This document shows positions 35,497-46,056 of a stretch of DNA of 64,000 nucleotides, one piece after another (position 1 is the stretch's first letter; the number at the start of each line of letters is the position of its first letter). A program made the position numbers and the translations under genes. The notes beneath the pieces were generated by a model. It had not been told where the DNA came from. It was given only the letters and a program-made list of their open reading frames with translations, and ran no database searches. This DNA is from Pomacea canaliculata (Eukaryota; Mollusca; Gastropoda; Architaenioglossa; Ampullariidae), in contig NC_037602.1 in NCBI RefSeq assembly GCF_003073045.1, positions 11,473,731-11,537,730 of the forward strand, in the 5' to 3' direction.

Positions 35497-38400
35497 TTAT
35501 TTTGTTGATACACGGGTCCTTTTATCCCATGAAAAGTTGGCGCCATATGATTTCTTTTTGAAGGTTGGCTTCTGCTGTTCTTCAATTAAGTACTCCCAGC
35601 CTGAAACAACCCCCAGAAAAAAACAAATATAACAATCAGGTTTGCTTTCTCGCCAACATTGCATCTTGTAGCAAAAACATTTACCCCTTAAAGGACAACA
35701 CAAATACTGAGGAAAAATTGCTGGAAATAGAGAATAGATGACACTCAGATAAAATTCCTCAAGATAAAGGCAACAAACACCAGTGGATTAATGTTCAGAG
35801 ATCAGAATATACAGATCTGCTTCATTCAAAGAATTTGCTCAAAACATTTCAAAATCAATATCCAGTCAGTACAGGCAAGTCTTGGACTTTCAGTGAAATG
35901 AAGATTTCTTCTTACAGAAGTGACAGCTGTACAAAAGCATGATCTACTACTCATTTCATAAATAACTGTAATTGATGTTTGAGTTATGCTATAATTCAGT
36001 GCTGAATATGAAGGCAGTCTGTAGAACAGGAGTGCCCAACCTACGGTCCACGAAGGAGTCTCATGCAGTCTCTTCATTTTAACCAGACACAACATAATTT
36101 CATTTTTAACTTCATGATTCTGGCAAAACCGCCATGTTCTGTTTATATCAGGTCCAGTGCGGCTCTCGGGGAAAAAGAAGGTTGGGCTGTAGAACTTCAC
36201 CTCCAAAGTTGACAAAATTATCTCGACATGTTGTATTGGCTGAAACAACTTTACTCAGTGATCTCCCTAACCCTGGACAAACTTCAAAGAGCTCATAATA
36301 ACGCCCCTGGTATTTGTCTTCTGTAGGTAAAAATGTAGACTATGCTACACCCCTACTCTGTAAGCTTCACTGACTGCCAGTCTGAATCACTTCCATTAGA
36401 GCATTGGTTAATACTTGCATTGCGCAAATGGGCATGAATAAATGCTCTCCAAAAAATGAAAATAATGCACAAAAAGTTGTCTGCCATCACAGACATCAAA
36501 GTTTTCTGCAAAAGGTATAACAATGCATCTTTTGGTAATTACAACAGCAAAAATATGTACCACGAAAAATGTTAAGGCATATTTGGGCATACAATAGGTC
36601 ATGCACTGGTCATACGAAAAAGGTTTTGATAGCCTGCTATATCCCAAGACATTTGACATGCAGCACACTTTGGGCAGAGACTACACTCATGTGCACTATC
36701 TATCAGTTCTATTTCACTAAATTTCCTTGAAAGAAAAAAAACTGTAGCGTTCATTATACAACAAAAAGAAATGAACATACCATTTTTTTCACAAAATGCC
36801 ATTGCATCCTCTTTACTAGTAAATGTCACCTCCATGTTGGAAAGAGGATCTCCTCTGTGAAGAGATGTATATATGTTTATTTACATTCTACAATGAATAA
36901 GATTTTCAATTACAAGAGGCTTCTAAATAATAAAGAAAAGCTTATCTTAATTATGTTTTTATCACAATAAACAATACTGACGTAAATGTTATTCTGTCTA
37001 TTAAAACTATAGTATATATTAAAAAAATAATACTATAGTATAGATAAATTTGTTAAACTGCAGATGCCAGCAATGCTATCACATAAAGAAAAGCACAGAT
37101 GTTACAGAGAATGAAGAAGATATTACGTTGATATCCATCCCATAAGAGGATTTTCCCAGCGTTCTCTGACATCAAACTCAATTTTCCAACGCCTCAAGCC
37201 ATATGTCCCTGACTGCATAGCATTGCGAGCAGGAACAAAAATGCGGACTGTACGAGTTTTGATATGTTCTTCAGGAACACCAGACAAAGAACTTATGTCC
37301 ATCTGTAAACAAAATGCACTGACAAATGTACACACAAACATATGCTGAATACTCTAATTCATACACACATATCACTGCATGGAAATCAAAATATAAACCT
37401 TAAATATCTCGCTTGTCTATGAATTAGATGAGAGGTGATTAGTATGATTGATATGATTTAGAACTAAACCAATTTTTCTAAATGCCATTTGGGCATCCAA
37501 ACTTAAATTAAAATAAATTTTCTTACCATACAACTAAGCTGATATTTTTCATTTCTAAACATTCAAAATCTGACCTTATTTTTTGTGTTGAATCCTACAT
37601 TTATAAAAACATTTTTTTTATCATTCATTATAAAACATTTTACTTTGGTTTAACATTTCTGTTACAGCATCGAATCACTTCATTTGTTCATCCCTTGACT
37701 GGTGCCAGTAGATGAATGATTATTTAGTTCCAGTGGTACTGGTCATCGGGAGGATGACTAGCAGGTGATAAGACTTGCAACTTACACCTGTCCTGAGTGG
37801 TAATGAGCAGGTTCTGCATGGACCAACCAGTCCAGTCCTTTATGTTAGCAAACCAGTTCTTCCCCAATCCATTTCTATCACCCCTATCCACAGTCTTCAA
37901 GATACCTTAAAGGACAGCAGCCTACGAGGTCATTGGTCTTCAATGCCAGTATTCTCTTCTCCATATCAGCAAAAGTGTCTGCGTCTCACTAGTCACAACC
38001 ATAACATAGAAATGAAACTTGTGCATACTTTATCTGGCAGTAGACTTAATGATACTGATGTCATATCCTTTCTAGTCTGGCCACTGCTGCTGTCACTGTT
38101 GTGATTTTGATGCAGACAATTGCGGTAGAGCTTTCACCCTTTACTAAGGTGACCAGACGTTTCGGGGGTGAAAGAGGGACACGTGCCGATGATGGTGTCG
38201 TCACCGTCAAAGAACACCGAAAAAAGTGATTTTTAAAGACAACTGGGACATTTGATGGACTTTGCTAGAAAGCCAGAAAGCGGGACATTGGGCGTCCGCC
38301 CAACGAGCAGGCGGGACAAGAGGTCAAAAGCGGGACTGTCCCGCCTAAAGCGGGACGTCTGGTCACCTTACCCTTTACAGGTGAAATTTACCTACCATTC

Positions 38401-40615
38401 CTGCCCATCACTAAGCCAGTCTTAATGTTCCAGTACAAGTAGAATGTCTTTCGCTGTTGCCTTTATGATCCTTTCTAGATGATGTTCATAAATCTCCTCA
38501 TTTTGCTTTGGACATGAAAGCTCCCTGCCAGAAATGGCTAATGACAGCTCTGATCACTTGTCAATATTATAACAAGCCCTCACATTGCTGGTCTTTGGTT
38601 TCCTCTCCACTGCAAGGCCTATGGCTTTTGTCAGTGATTGCCTCTCCAAATCTTGGCTATCTGAACTCTGCCAGTCCCACAATGTCTCACCAGTACGAAT
38701 GTAGCTCATGGTTTTACCTTGCTGAAATGGTGTAATAAGCAGATGTTTCAAGTACCAGTTAGTGTTCCTTCTCTCAGCTTTTATAGTTGGTTGAGCTACA
38801 GTAGCATACTTTTTGCTGTTCTCTCCCAGAAGCTTGCTGAAAGGGCACTCAGTCATTGTTGACATGAGCCTTGATCAATCTCCTCTCCAAGGCTGACCAG
38901 TCGATACCCTTAATCTTGCCAATGTCCAAAATATTTCTGGCAAGAAGGGAGATGGTCCCCTACAAATTCACATGTAAATCACTCTAAATAGATGGAGTAC
39001 ATTGACTGGGTCTGCAATAAACTCTACTTCACTGTAAAATCACAAAACTGAGCCATTTCTTTAACAAACATGGGCACTAGTGAAAACTTTCCATTTTCAT
39101 ATTATATACAGCATATTGCCAATACTGTTAGAGCTTGCACACCACACTACTCACAGCCCTCTCAATTTTTTTTATATTTTTAATAAAAAGAACAACCACT
39201 GTATAATGACTTAATAAAATTATTCTTTAAAAAAATAGATGTTACCTCTTTAGTGACAGTGATGGTAGTGTCCTTGTTGTCCTTATCTACCTGTGTTGCA
39301 ACATTGTTCTTAGCACTTCCCATGGTACTAGCAGCATAGTTTCTAATAACAATAAATAATAATGTGTGATTTATATACTGCATAATCATGCTCACGAACA
39401 AGCATGCCTCAGTGTTCAAGACATAGACATATTATGAAAGACAGAAGGAGATAACTATGCAGATAAATAATAAAAGATAAACAATAAAGATACAAAGAGG
39501 AATCAGGGAACAAACAATAAGGATGGAAAGTAGCACAAGTCTTCAGAGAAAGATGAGCAGGTGGACTAGTCGATGGACTATAATATTAATAGTCCCTAAT
39601 ATATATCACAATTTACTAGCCCATGAGAGTTCATCATCACACTAATTTTTCTTTTTTACATTATGTATAACCAGTATGAGATAACTGGTATCGAGTTTTG
39701 AGATGGCAACAAAATCACATACACACTATATTGATCTTAAGTTTGCATGGTCACCTAGTTGTATATGCACTTCACAATTTTAACACGCATATAGATATTA
39801 ATGGAACTATCGATGCATACAGATTTTCAATATTTGTGGGTGAGACTAAAAGTGCCATCATAAATGATTACAAATGGAGAACTTTGAACTGGAAGCAGAC
39901 ATCTGATGTTGGTATCTATGTAAAGTGATCTTAAAGTTACTGTTGGCAGACACTACAATTTCCTAAAACAATGATGCTTCATATGTACGATTTAAATACT
40001 TATAGCTTTATTCATACCTATAACATTGTGATAGTTACGAGCAGAAATTGGTCGGTGAATTAGTAATTTGTCGTACCTGAAATTCTGAGGGCGAGTAATT
40101 TCCTTATTGCAAAACAAATATTACTTATAACAAATTTTTTATTCTCATCAACTGCTGTTTCATTAAGGAATATACTTCCTACTAACTTTAACTTTTACAA
40201 AACGCTAATAACTTTAATAATCTTCTGGATAAGTTTGGAAAATTTGAAGATCGCTTTATGAATGCAAGAGAGAAAGTATGGCAGGCGCATTACAATAAAA
40301 TAAGGAAAGGACGGAACGTGTAACAGGCCATGCAAAAGCCCTTTGCTCAAAAACGCCGGTCTCCAAAAATACTATCACAAGGGGTGAAGGGGAAAACAAG
40401 TAAACAAATCAACAAAACTCGACGAGAATCTGTACGGAGGCAAATCAAATATTAATCGCTAAAATGTAGTCTGTATACAATAGACAATAAAAACATAACA
40501 CTAAATGACATTTATGTACATATCGAAAACGTAATATGAAAATTTACCTGAAAGTTCCTAGTCTAATGTGGTTAGAAATTTTTGAAAGGAGACTACCCGT
40601 CAAGGTGGTCGCCAT
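35497..40615 (-). CDS. NDUFS4: NADH dehydrogenase iron-sulfur protein 4 (complex I 18 kDa subunit)
   Basis: Five exons on the minus strand join in phase: 40615-40548, 39342-39246, 37302-37127, 36854-36781, 35600-35497; 172 residues (human 175). The first 25 or so residues are basic and Ser/Thr-rich without acids ([20 protein letters not shown]), a typical mitochondrial presequence. Conserved family blocks follow: [49 protein letters not shown], and the C-terminal [23 protein letters not shown]4 is an accessory subunit of the N-module/Q-module interface of respiratory complex I, needed for its assembly and stability; its name notwithstanding, it binds no iron-sulfur cluster. The start codon sits in AAAATGGCGACC, which resembles a YY1 site. 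It is convergent with PDIA3. Intron 2 (37303-39245) contains an RTE LINE with a nested MITE; intron 4 holds a hAT-like insert and a CR1 piece. No defect was seen. Confidence 0.97.
36027..36186. mobile_element. hAT-like MITE with an atypical right end
   Basis: The insert begins CAGGAGTGCCCAACCTACGG and ends GAAGGTTGGG. It is flanked by identical CTGTAGAA octamers (36019-36026 and 36187-36194). The inner TIR part (CCCAACC/GGTTGGG) matches, but the outer CACTCCTG expected on the right is absent, so the right octamer directly abuts the shortened end. It lies in NDUFS4 intron 4. Confidence 0.6.
36245..36420 (+). mobile_element. CR1-like LINE fragment in NDUFS4 intron 4
   Basis: The plus strand keeps [18 protein letters not shown], the CR1-family 'L-D-K-L-Q-R-V-Q-N-N-A-A-R' motif, followed by a decayed 'H-x-T-P-L-L-x-x-L-H-W-L-P-V' part (36340-36385). 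It is a short, frame-broken piece of ORF2, antisense to NDUFS4, next to the hAT-like insert. Confidence 0.7.
37690..38400 (-). mobile_element. RTE-type LINE remnant in NDUFS4 intron 2, split by a MITE
   Basis: The minus strand shows [15 protein letters not shown] near 38090 (the family motif 'R-I-A-T-A-T-A-A-M-A-R-L') and [15 protein letters not shown] near 37930. Its 3' end shares the phrase AATGAGCAGGTTCTGCAT with the 13.6-kb copy, which reads GATGAGCAGGTTCTGTAT. The ORF is crossed by stops and frameshifts. A hAT MITE (38145-38370) interrupts it, so the LINE is the older insertion. Its 5' limit is unclear beyond 38400. It is in the same orientation as NDUFS4. Confidence 0.6.
38145..38370. 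mobile_element. MITE with TAAGGTGACCAGACGT ends and 8-bp duplication
   Basis: The 226-bp insert begins TAAGGTGACCAGACGT and ends with its exact 16-base inverse. It is flanked by identical CCCTTTAC copies (38137-38144 and 38371-38378). The right arm continues with internal CGGGAC repeats. The 8-bp duplication suggests the hAT superfamily. It has no coding capacity. Confidence 0.88.
39345..39425 (-). repeat. LINE/SINE 3' tail, GAGCATGATTATGCA family
   Basis: On the minus strand it reads AGGCATGCTTGTTCGTGAGC-ATGATTATGCA then an ATAAATCA-type block and (ATT)n. The same roughly 60-bp module is at 42.11-42.18 kb and 56.18-56.24 kb on the plus strand. It lies just upstream of the NDUFS4 exon 2 acceptor. 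Confidence 0.55.
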
Positions 40616-40619
40616 TTTG
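40608..40619 (-). promoter_or_regulatory. YY1-like motif at the NDUFS4 start codon
   Basis: On the minus strand AAAATGGCGACC overlaps the ATG. YY1 sites (AAGATGGCGGC) commonly lie at the start of nuclear genes for mitochondrial proteins. The match is one or two bases short of consensus, so this is suggestive only. Confidence 0.3.
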
Positions 40620-42054
40620 TCCTTTCTCATGGGAAGTTATTGTGAAAGTAATTTCTAAGTGATCTCCCCTTTTGTGAATGCGTGCGAGTTGACATTTCTG
40701 TTTAAACTTCGTTCTTCGAGATTCACAATTAGAGGTTTCGATTCAACGTTTATTTTTTAATTTGGAACATTGTGTACTGTTGCTCTGTTTGCTTGGGACA
40801 ACGCAGTCACGGGTTAGTCACGCAGTCACTGTAGCGGGAGCGCTTGTTCGGGGCTTGTATCGCTGACAGTTTTGTTCCCTCCAGCCTGCACAACGCCCTC
40901 CCCCGCGCTTCCCTCCCCATGACCTGAGCAATCGCGAAGTGACCCCGCAGTTTTTGCGGGCAAAATGCAGTACCTAGGGACGCCCGGTAGTGTATAGTCA
41001 CTATAGTGGTTAAAACATTCTCTTGTCCCACTGCAGTGTAAAAACAGAGAAGTGTAAAAACAGTTCAGGCACGATCTCCTGCATACACACAAACCTGCAG
41101 ATGTAGTCTATGCATTTTACTCAACTTGTTACTGCTCAAAAGGGTTACCTTGTTTACACAAAACTAAACTCAGACTTGGTGATAGCTATTATTGGTCTGT
41201 ATCTGAAAGTGTACTATTTCTTTCCACCTCTCCCTGGAAAAGAACTCTAGAATTCACTATTATGCTGGAGAATTTGGTCACTGAAGCACTACCAAGAATG
41301 GCAGACAATAACCTGGAACCTGTTTATTATCCATGAGTCAGTGATGTCACAGTTTGGGTTTCTTCCTATATGCAGGGTAGAGGTTATATTTGAAGCTTTG
41401 TGTGCCTCAAATATAATCAGATCATTTGCTGACATTGGGAATTAATATCCAGCCACAGCTAAAGTTCAGTGATTGGAAAGACTATACACTAAGCCTTCAA
41501 GAAACATGACATCAAGCCTTTAATGGGAAGAAGAAAAGTCTAGTGGGTTACTCGATGCTTAAAATGTTTTCTTGCTTCTTCGAAGTTATCAACATCCACT
41601 AAACCACCTTGGGGAGAAACACCAACAGTTCTTTACGTGTTTTAATGATGTGCTTTGTTTTTAGCATCAATAGGTGGTCCAAGCTTTTGTTGTGCTGTGC
41701 ACTGTTATTTCTGTGACTGTCTCAGTGTATGTTTTTTTCTTTTTTGCATTGACCAATGGCTGCTCTCTCATAGCCTTGCTACCTTTGTTTAAGTTTTTTG
41801 ATTAAGCAGTTGCCCTCTCTTACCTGTGAGGTGGACATGAAACTGTTCTCCAACATTGGAACAGCAGTGCTGTAGCCAGTTTACCACCTTTGCTCTTTGA
41901 TGACCATAAAGGAAAAAAAAAAAAACTTTTTTCTGTTGTAGATCTGCACTATCATTCTGACATTTAGTAAACTGTAAAAAAGTAAACACTAGGCAGATAA
42001 ACTCATGTACATCATTTCTCTTTGCATCTTCTATGATTGCCTTTTATAACTTGT

Positions 42055-42180
42055 CTGCATAGTTCTTTCTACTTGTCCTTGGTATTCTGTTCATGTCTCC
42101 TACTTGTCATTATAGCCGAGAGCATGCTTCTTCATGAGCATGATTATGCACTATAAAAATCCCATATTTATTATTATAGA
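42055..42180 (+). repeat. LINE/SINE 3' tail, GAGCATGATTATGCA family
   Basis: The module CGAGAGCATGCTTCTTCATG-AGCATGATTATGCACTATAA followed by ATTTATTATTAT matches those at 39.4 kb (minus) and 56.2 kb (plus). No coding remnant is attached here that I can recognise. Confidence 0.55.
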
Positions 42181-45100
42181 CATGTGCTCTTTTCATAGCA
42201 TAAAGGATCCATCATAATAACCAAGAAAATGCTATTTATTTATGTTAAACTGTGTTGTGCTTTCTGTATGCTCTGTATGTGTGAAACAGAGCAAGTCTGA
42301 CATCTTATACTAGAAGAATTTAGAAAGACAGGTGCACTATGTAAAGTGGTGCAGGGAAACACAGATCACTTATTTCCTTTTTAAAAACCATCTCCTTTTT
42401 AATGAACACGGTACCAGACAACTGACATTCCACACCAGCGTGGTTCATTAATCCACAATTTCTATAAAATTTAGCCTCGTTATTCTTGAACGATGCTGTA
42501 TCTGGGGTCAAATCAGGTTACCCTGTGTAATGCTTAAGGTTAACCATTTTACACAAAATTTCAAGCCCTAAGCTGGGGTTAACACACATGTATCACTATT
42601 ACTGAACTATAGATAAATCTTCAGAAGGGAAATTGAAATTTTACCTGGTGCCATATTACAGACTTACTGATGTAAGTTAAAAAGTTTGTGTACAAGTCAT
42701 TGCACTTTAAAAAATGCAATTTTAGTTGTCTACTGTAATGAATAGGACATTTGATGTCAAATCATGAAGTATGAATTTTTCTGCATAAAGTAAAACTACA
42801 AAAATGCACAAATCTTAAAACATTTTTTTTATGTTTTGAGAAAGAGAGGTATGTATATATGTATTGTCCCCTTAAAACTCAAGAGAACTTATACATAAGC
42901 TCACAAGTTACTAAAATCTTTATGAAACTTGCAGCTTACGAAGAATCATATATTCATCCCAGCAAATACAATTTTCTTTCAAACAAATAGAAAAGTATAA
43001 CACAACTTCATTTTTATGGAAGAAACAATAATGTACCTGCAAATAGAAATACATTTTCTAAACCAGCATGCACACACATTTGCACCCATAGAGACCATAC
43101 ATATAAACATTTACATCCTCCTGAAACTGACAGTAAATAAAAACAAAAATGTTTATCATGTAACAGCCCAACATTTTTCTACATCTTCAAAGCTCATGCA
43201 AGATCGTGCAAATTATCATGCTGATTCTGCTATCAGTCCATCAACTATACCCATAGTCACAAGCTGCAACATTAGACGTGCAGGAAATTTCATCATTACA
43301 TATTGTTTTGGATATGCAGAGAAAATGTTTACAAACCAAAATACATCTCCCAGATAAGAAAGTTATGTCAAGTAAACACCCACAAAGATACATACACACA
43401 TATCACACTGCACATAAAGTGAGAAATACAAATTCATTAAAAATTCTGAAGAGCATTTTCAGCAAGTGAAGAAGTTAAAGACCTTTGTCCAAGGCAGGGA
43501 AGACTACACCTGCTTTTAAAACTGTCACATCAGTACAGCAGTTAAAAGTTATTTCTAGACAGATTGCATCCACAAATGCTAATTTTGAATTTTTGTTTTT
43601 ATGAAAGACATGCTGACAATTTTCTAAAAATGTTTAAAATAAAGATACAATTTACAATAATGAAAAGGAAATTGCTTTATTAAGTTAAAAACAAAACTAT
43701 TGGTTATGTCTTCATGTGCATGTTTCTAGAAAGGTGTAAGATGGTGACAACTTGACGAGATGGGCAAGAGAAGAAAAGCAGCAGGTGCACCCATAAAGAA
43801 ATGCAATGTCCTACTGAGTTCTGCACCTACTGAAACCAGTCCTTCAACAATAAGCTAATTTCATCAAATCATGAAAACACTGCTCTGATTTTTTTTAAAA
43901 AGTAACCACTTAGCACAAATCATTTCAAAACTAGAACTTTTATCAATCATGTAAGTATTTTTCCAAATTATCATACTCTACAGTGACATTTTCACACACT
44001 AAGTTTTATCTTTAAGTATCAAAGAGAAGGTAATGGCACACCTTAAGATGATTAAAGGATAAGCTGATTGAAGAGAAAACCATTTTTTTAGTGTCTACTT
44101 TACACTTTACGGTGTACAGTGAATTAGTATAAAGTATCTTAATTTTTTAATGTAGTTTTTAGTTTACTGATGAATGGACTGAACATGAAAATCTAGCAGG
44201 GAATTATTATGTGTACCTATGTATCAGAACGGAATCAACCAAGCAAATAAAATGACTTTAAAACTGTGATCACTTTGAAATAAATGCACTATATCATTGC
44301 TATCTGTGTTAATTTACGAACATTAATTGGTTCATAAATTTATAAAGTATTATTTGGCAGCAGAGACTAGAAAAATACCAGCAAAATAAAACTTAAATGA
44401 GAAGTAAAAATGTTTGCAAAGAAGAGAATCTGTAGTTATCATTACCCCAGTAAAAAGTATATAGCTCATAAACCCTTATTCAATAGTCATGCAAAATAAT
44501 TTATAGATTTAGCACCCAGCATAGTTAATTTGGTAATGAAATATCTACCACTGAGATTAAGAAACATGTGCACGCCTGAACTAAGCAATAACATTAAGAG
44601 TAGCAAAGTATGAAGGGTGCATATGATTATGATATACCTACAGCCAAGTCAATTGTGTAAATGGCTGGTTCAAAAATAAGTTGATCGGGTGCATCTTTAA
44701 GGTTTAATATTTATTTTTAAAACAAAATAAAATGTCAGTCTTAACTAAACAGTCTTTCTGCTACTCACTAGTGTTATTGTTATTCATAATGTCAATTCAG
44801 ATGGTCTGTGGGCCGTACTCTGTCCACCCCTGTGCTACATGCATGATAACCTACATAGTTTCTGCAAACCCTAGACTTTTTCACAAGTAAACTGACTAGA
44901 AAGCCAGACTATTATACACATTTGATTTAAATGAAGATACAGAAAAGACAGAAGAGTCCAATCTTTTGATGTAAATAGGAAAAAACTTATTAGTTTATTA
45001 TAATTACAAAGACCATGGATTCTAATACAGAGATAAATAGCTGCTTTCAATCATACTTAAAACAGGAGACCATAGCAGAATTTGTCTCCTTATGTTTTCC

Positions 45101-45199
45101 ATTGACTAAAGCTTGACTTTTTTAACATTAAGATTTTGTGCTTGCATTTTATGACAATGTGAAAAGGTTACCATAGGCAAATAACTTTTCACTCAGCTG

Positions 45200-45415
45200 T
45201 ATAAATTACTTCACTATGACCCTCTCCTTATTATGAGCATGTGTCTGTAATTTATTTCGTGTATGAGAGAATGTTGTAGAAGCAAGCGTGTTGGTTACTG
45301 ATAAGTTAGCGTGTTGGTTGCTGATAATTTAGTCTATGTATGATTTATGTAAACCACTATGAGAAAATTTTTGGAAAGGCGCTATATAAATCCTCATTAT
45401 TGTTATTATTATTAT
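45200..45415 (+). repeat. CR1/L2-like LINE 3' tail with internal 23-bp duplication
   Basis: The segment ends GGAAAGGCGCTATATAAATC followed by (ATT)n, the standard CR1/L2-like tail, and resembles the 3' part of the 15.1-15.6 kb LINE. A 23-bp unit beginning GCGTGTTGGTTACTGATAA is present twice in tandem near 45286-45331, with two or three differences. Confidence 0.6.
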
Positions 45416-45974
45416 TTATCAACAAACAAACCAGGGTCTGTCTCACTGAATGTTAAGAAATCATCTTAAGATTCTTGTACTTTAGAGATATATTACGTTC
45501 TTCATCATCAGTTGTGTCACAATCATCTAATTAATGCACAAAAACTGAGATACATAAATTTCAGTTACACAGCAGGAAGATCATTATGTTATCAATATAA
45601 TGATCTATTTCCAGGCTGATATAAAGAACTGAAAATAACACACTCAGGGAAAAAAAAATTATGCTGTACTTATGTCCTATTGTGTAATCTTTTGGCACAT
45701 CATGTCATCACTGCTTATACCATCATCACCATTACAAAAACCAAAGTATGCCATGGTTTTTGGTGTTAATGGTACAATCCCCCAAAAAACTTGAAGTTTA
45801 AAATCTTTGATTTTGATTCCTGAATAGAACTCTTTGATCTTATGCTCAGCAATCAGGTCAACTGGTAAAATGGATGCAAAGTAAAGGAATTTCTTACTTT
45901 ACAAAGAAAGTAAGTAAATTTCATGAATATCTTATGTGATGTTAACAGTCATGTATAAGGGACTCCTCTATAAT

Positions 45975-45980
45975 TTTATT
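45975..45980 (-). terminator. FEM1B candidate poly(A) signal
   Basis: On the minus strand AATAAA lies about 77 bp after the FEM1B stop codon. A short 3' untranslated region would result; further signals downstream cannot be excluded. Confidence 0.4.
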
Positions 45981-46056
45981 GGCCTCAAGTTTATGGATTG
46001 TGCACCATGTAAATTATGACCAATGTTTATCCTGCTCGAAACTAAAATTTGTATTG

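Larger units (their letters stand above)
40640..46056. other. Intergenic region between NDUFS4 and FEM1B
   Basis: About 5.4 kb with no recognised gene. A GC-rich island at 40800-40985 contrasts with AT-rich surroundings and may be the NDUFS4 upstream region or an unrecognised repeat. LINE/SINE tails occur at about 42.1 and 45.3 kb. 44803-44832 resembles a lone hAT right end (GGGCCGTACTCTGTCCACCC). The last part is the FEM1B 3' untranslated region. Confidence 0.5.

Noticed and set aside
40826-41092. Overlapping 74- and 88-codon minus frames in a GC-rich stretch
   Set aside because: GC-rich DNA gives long chance frames. The residues show no family signature and the two frames overlap.
43016-43357. 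A 113-codon plus-strand frame between NDUFS4 and FEM1B
   Set aside because: Composition follows the AT-rich background (Ile, Asn, Lys, His), with no domain or splice context.
44803-44832. Possible right end of a hAT element (GGGCCGTACTCTGTCCACCC then CTG)
   Set aside because: No matching left end and no convincing target duplication were found, so it is mentioned only in the intergenic entry.
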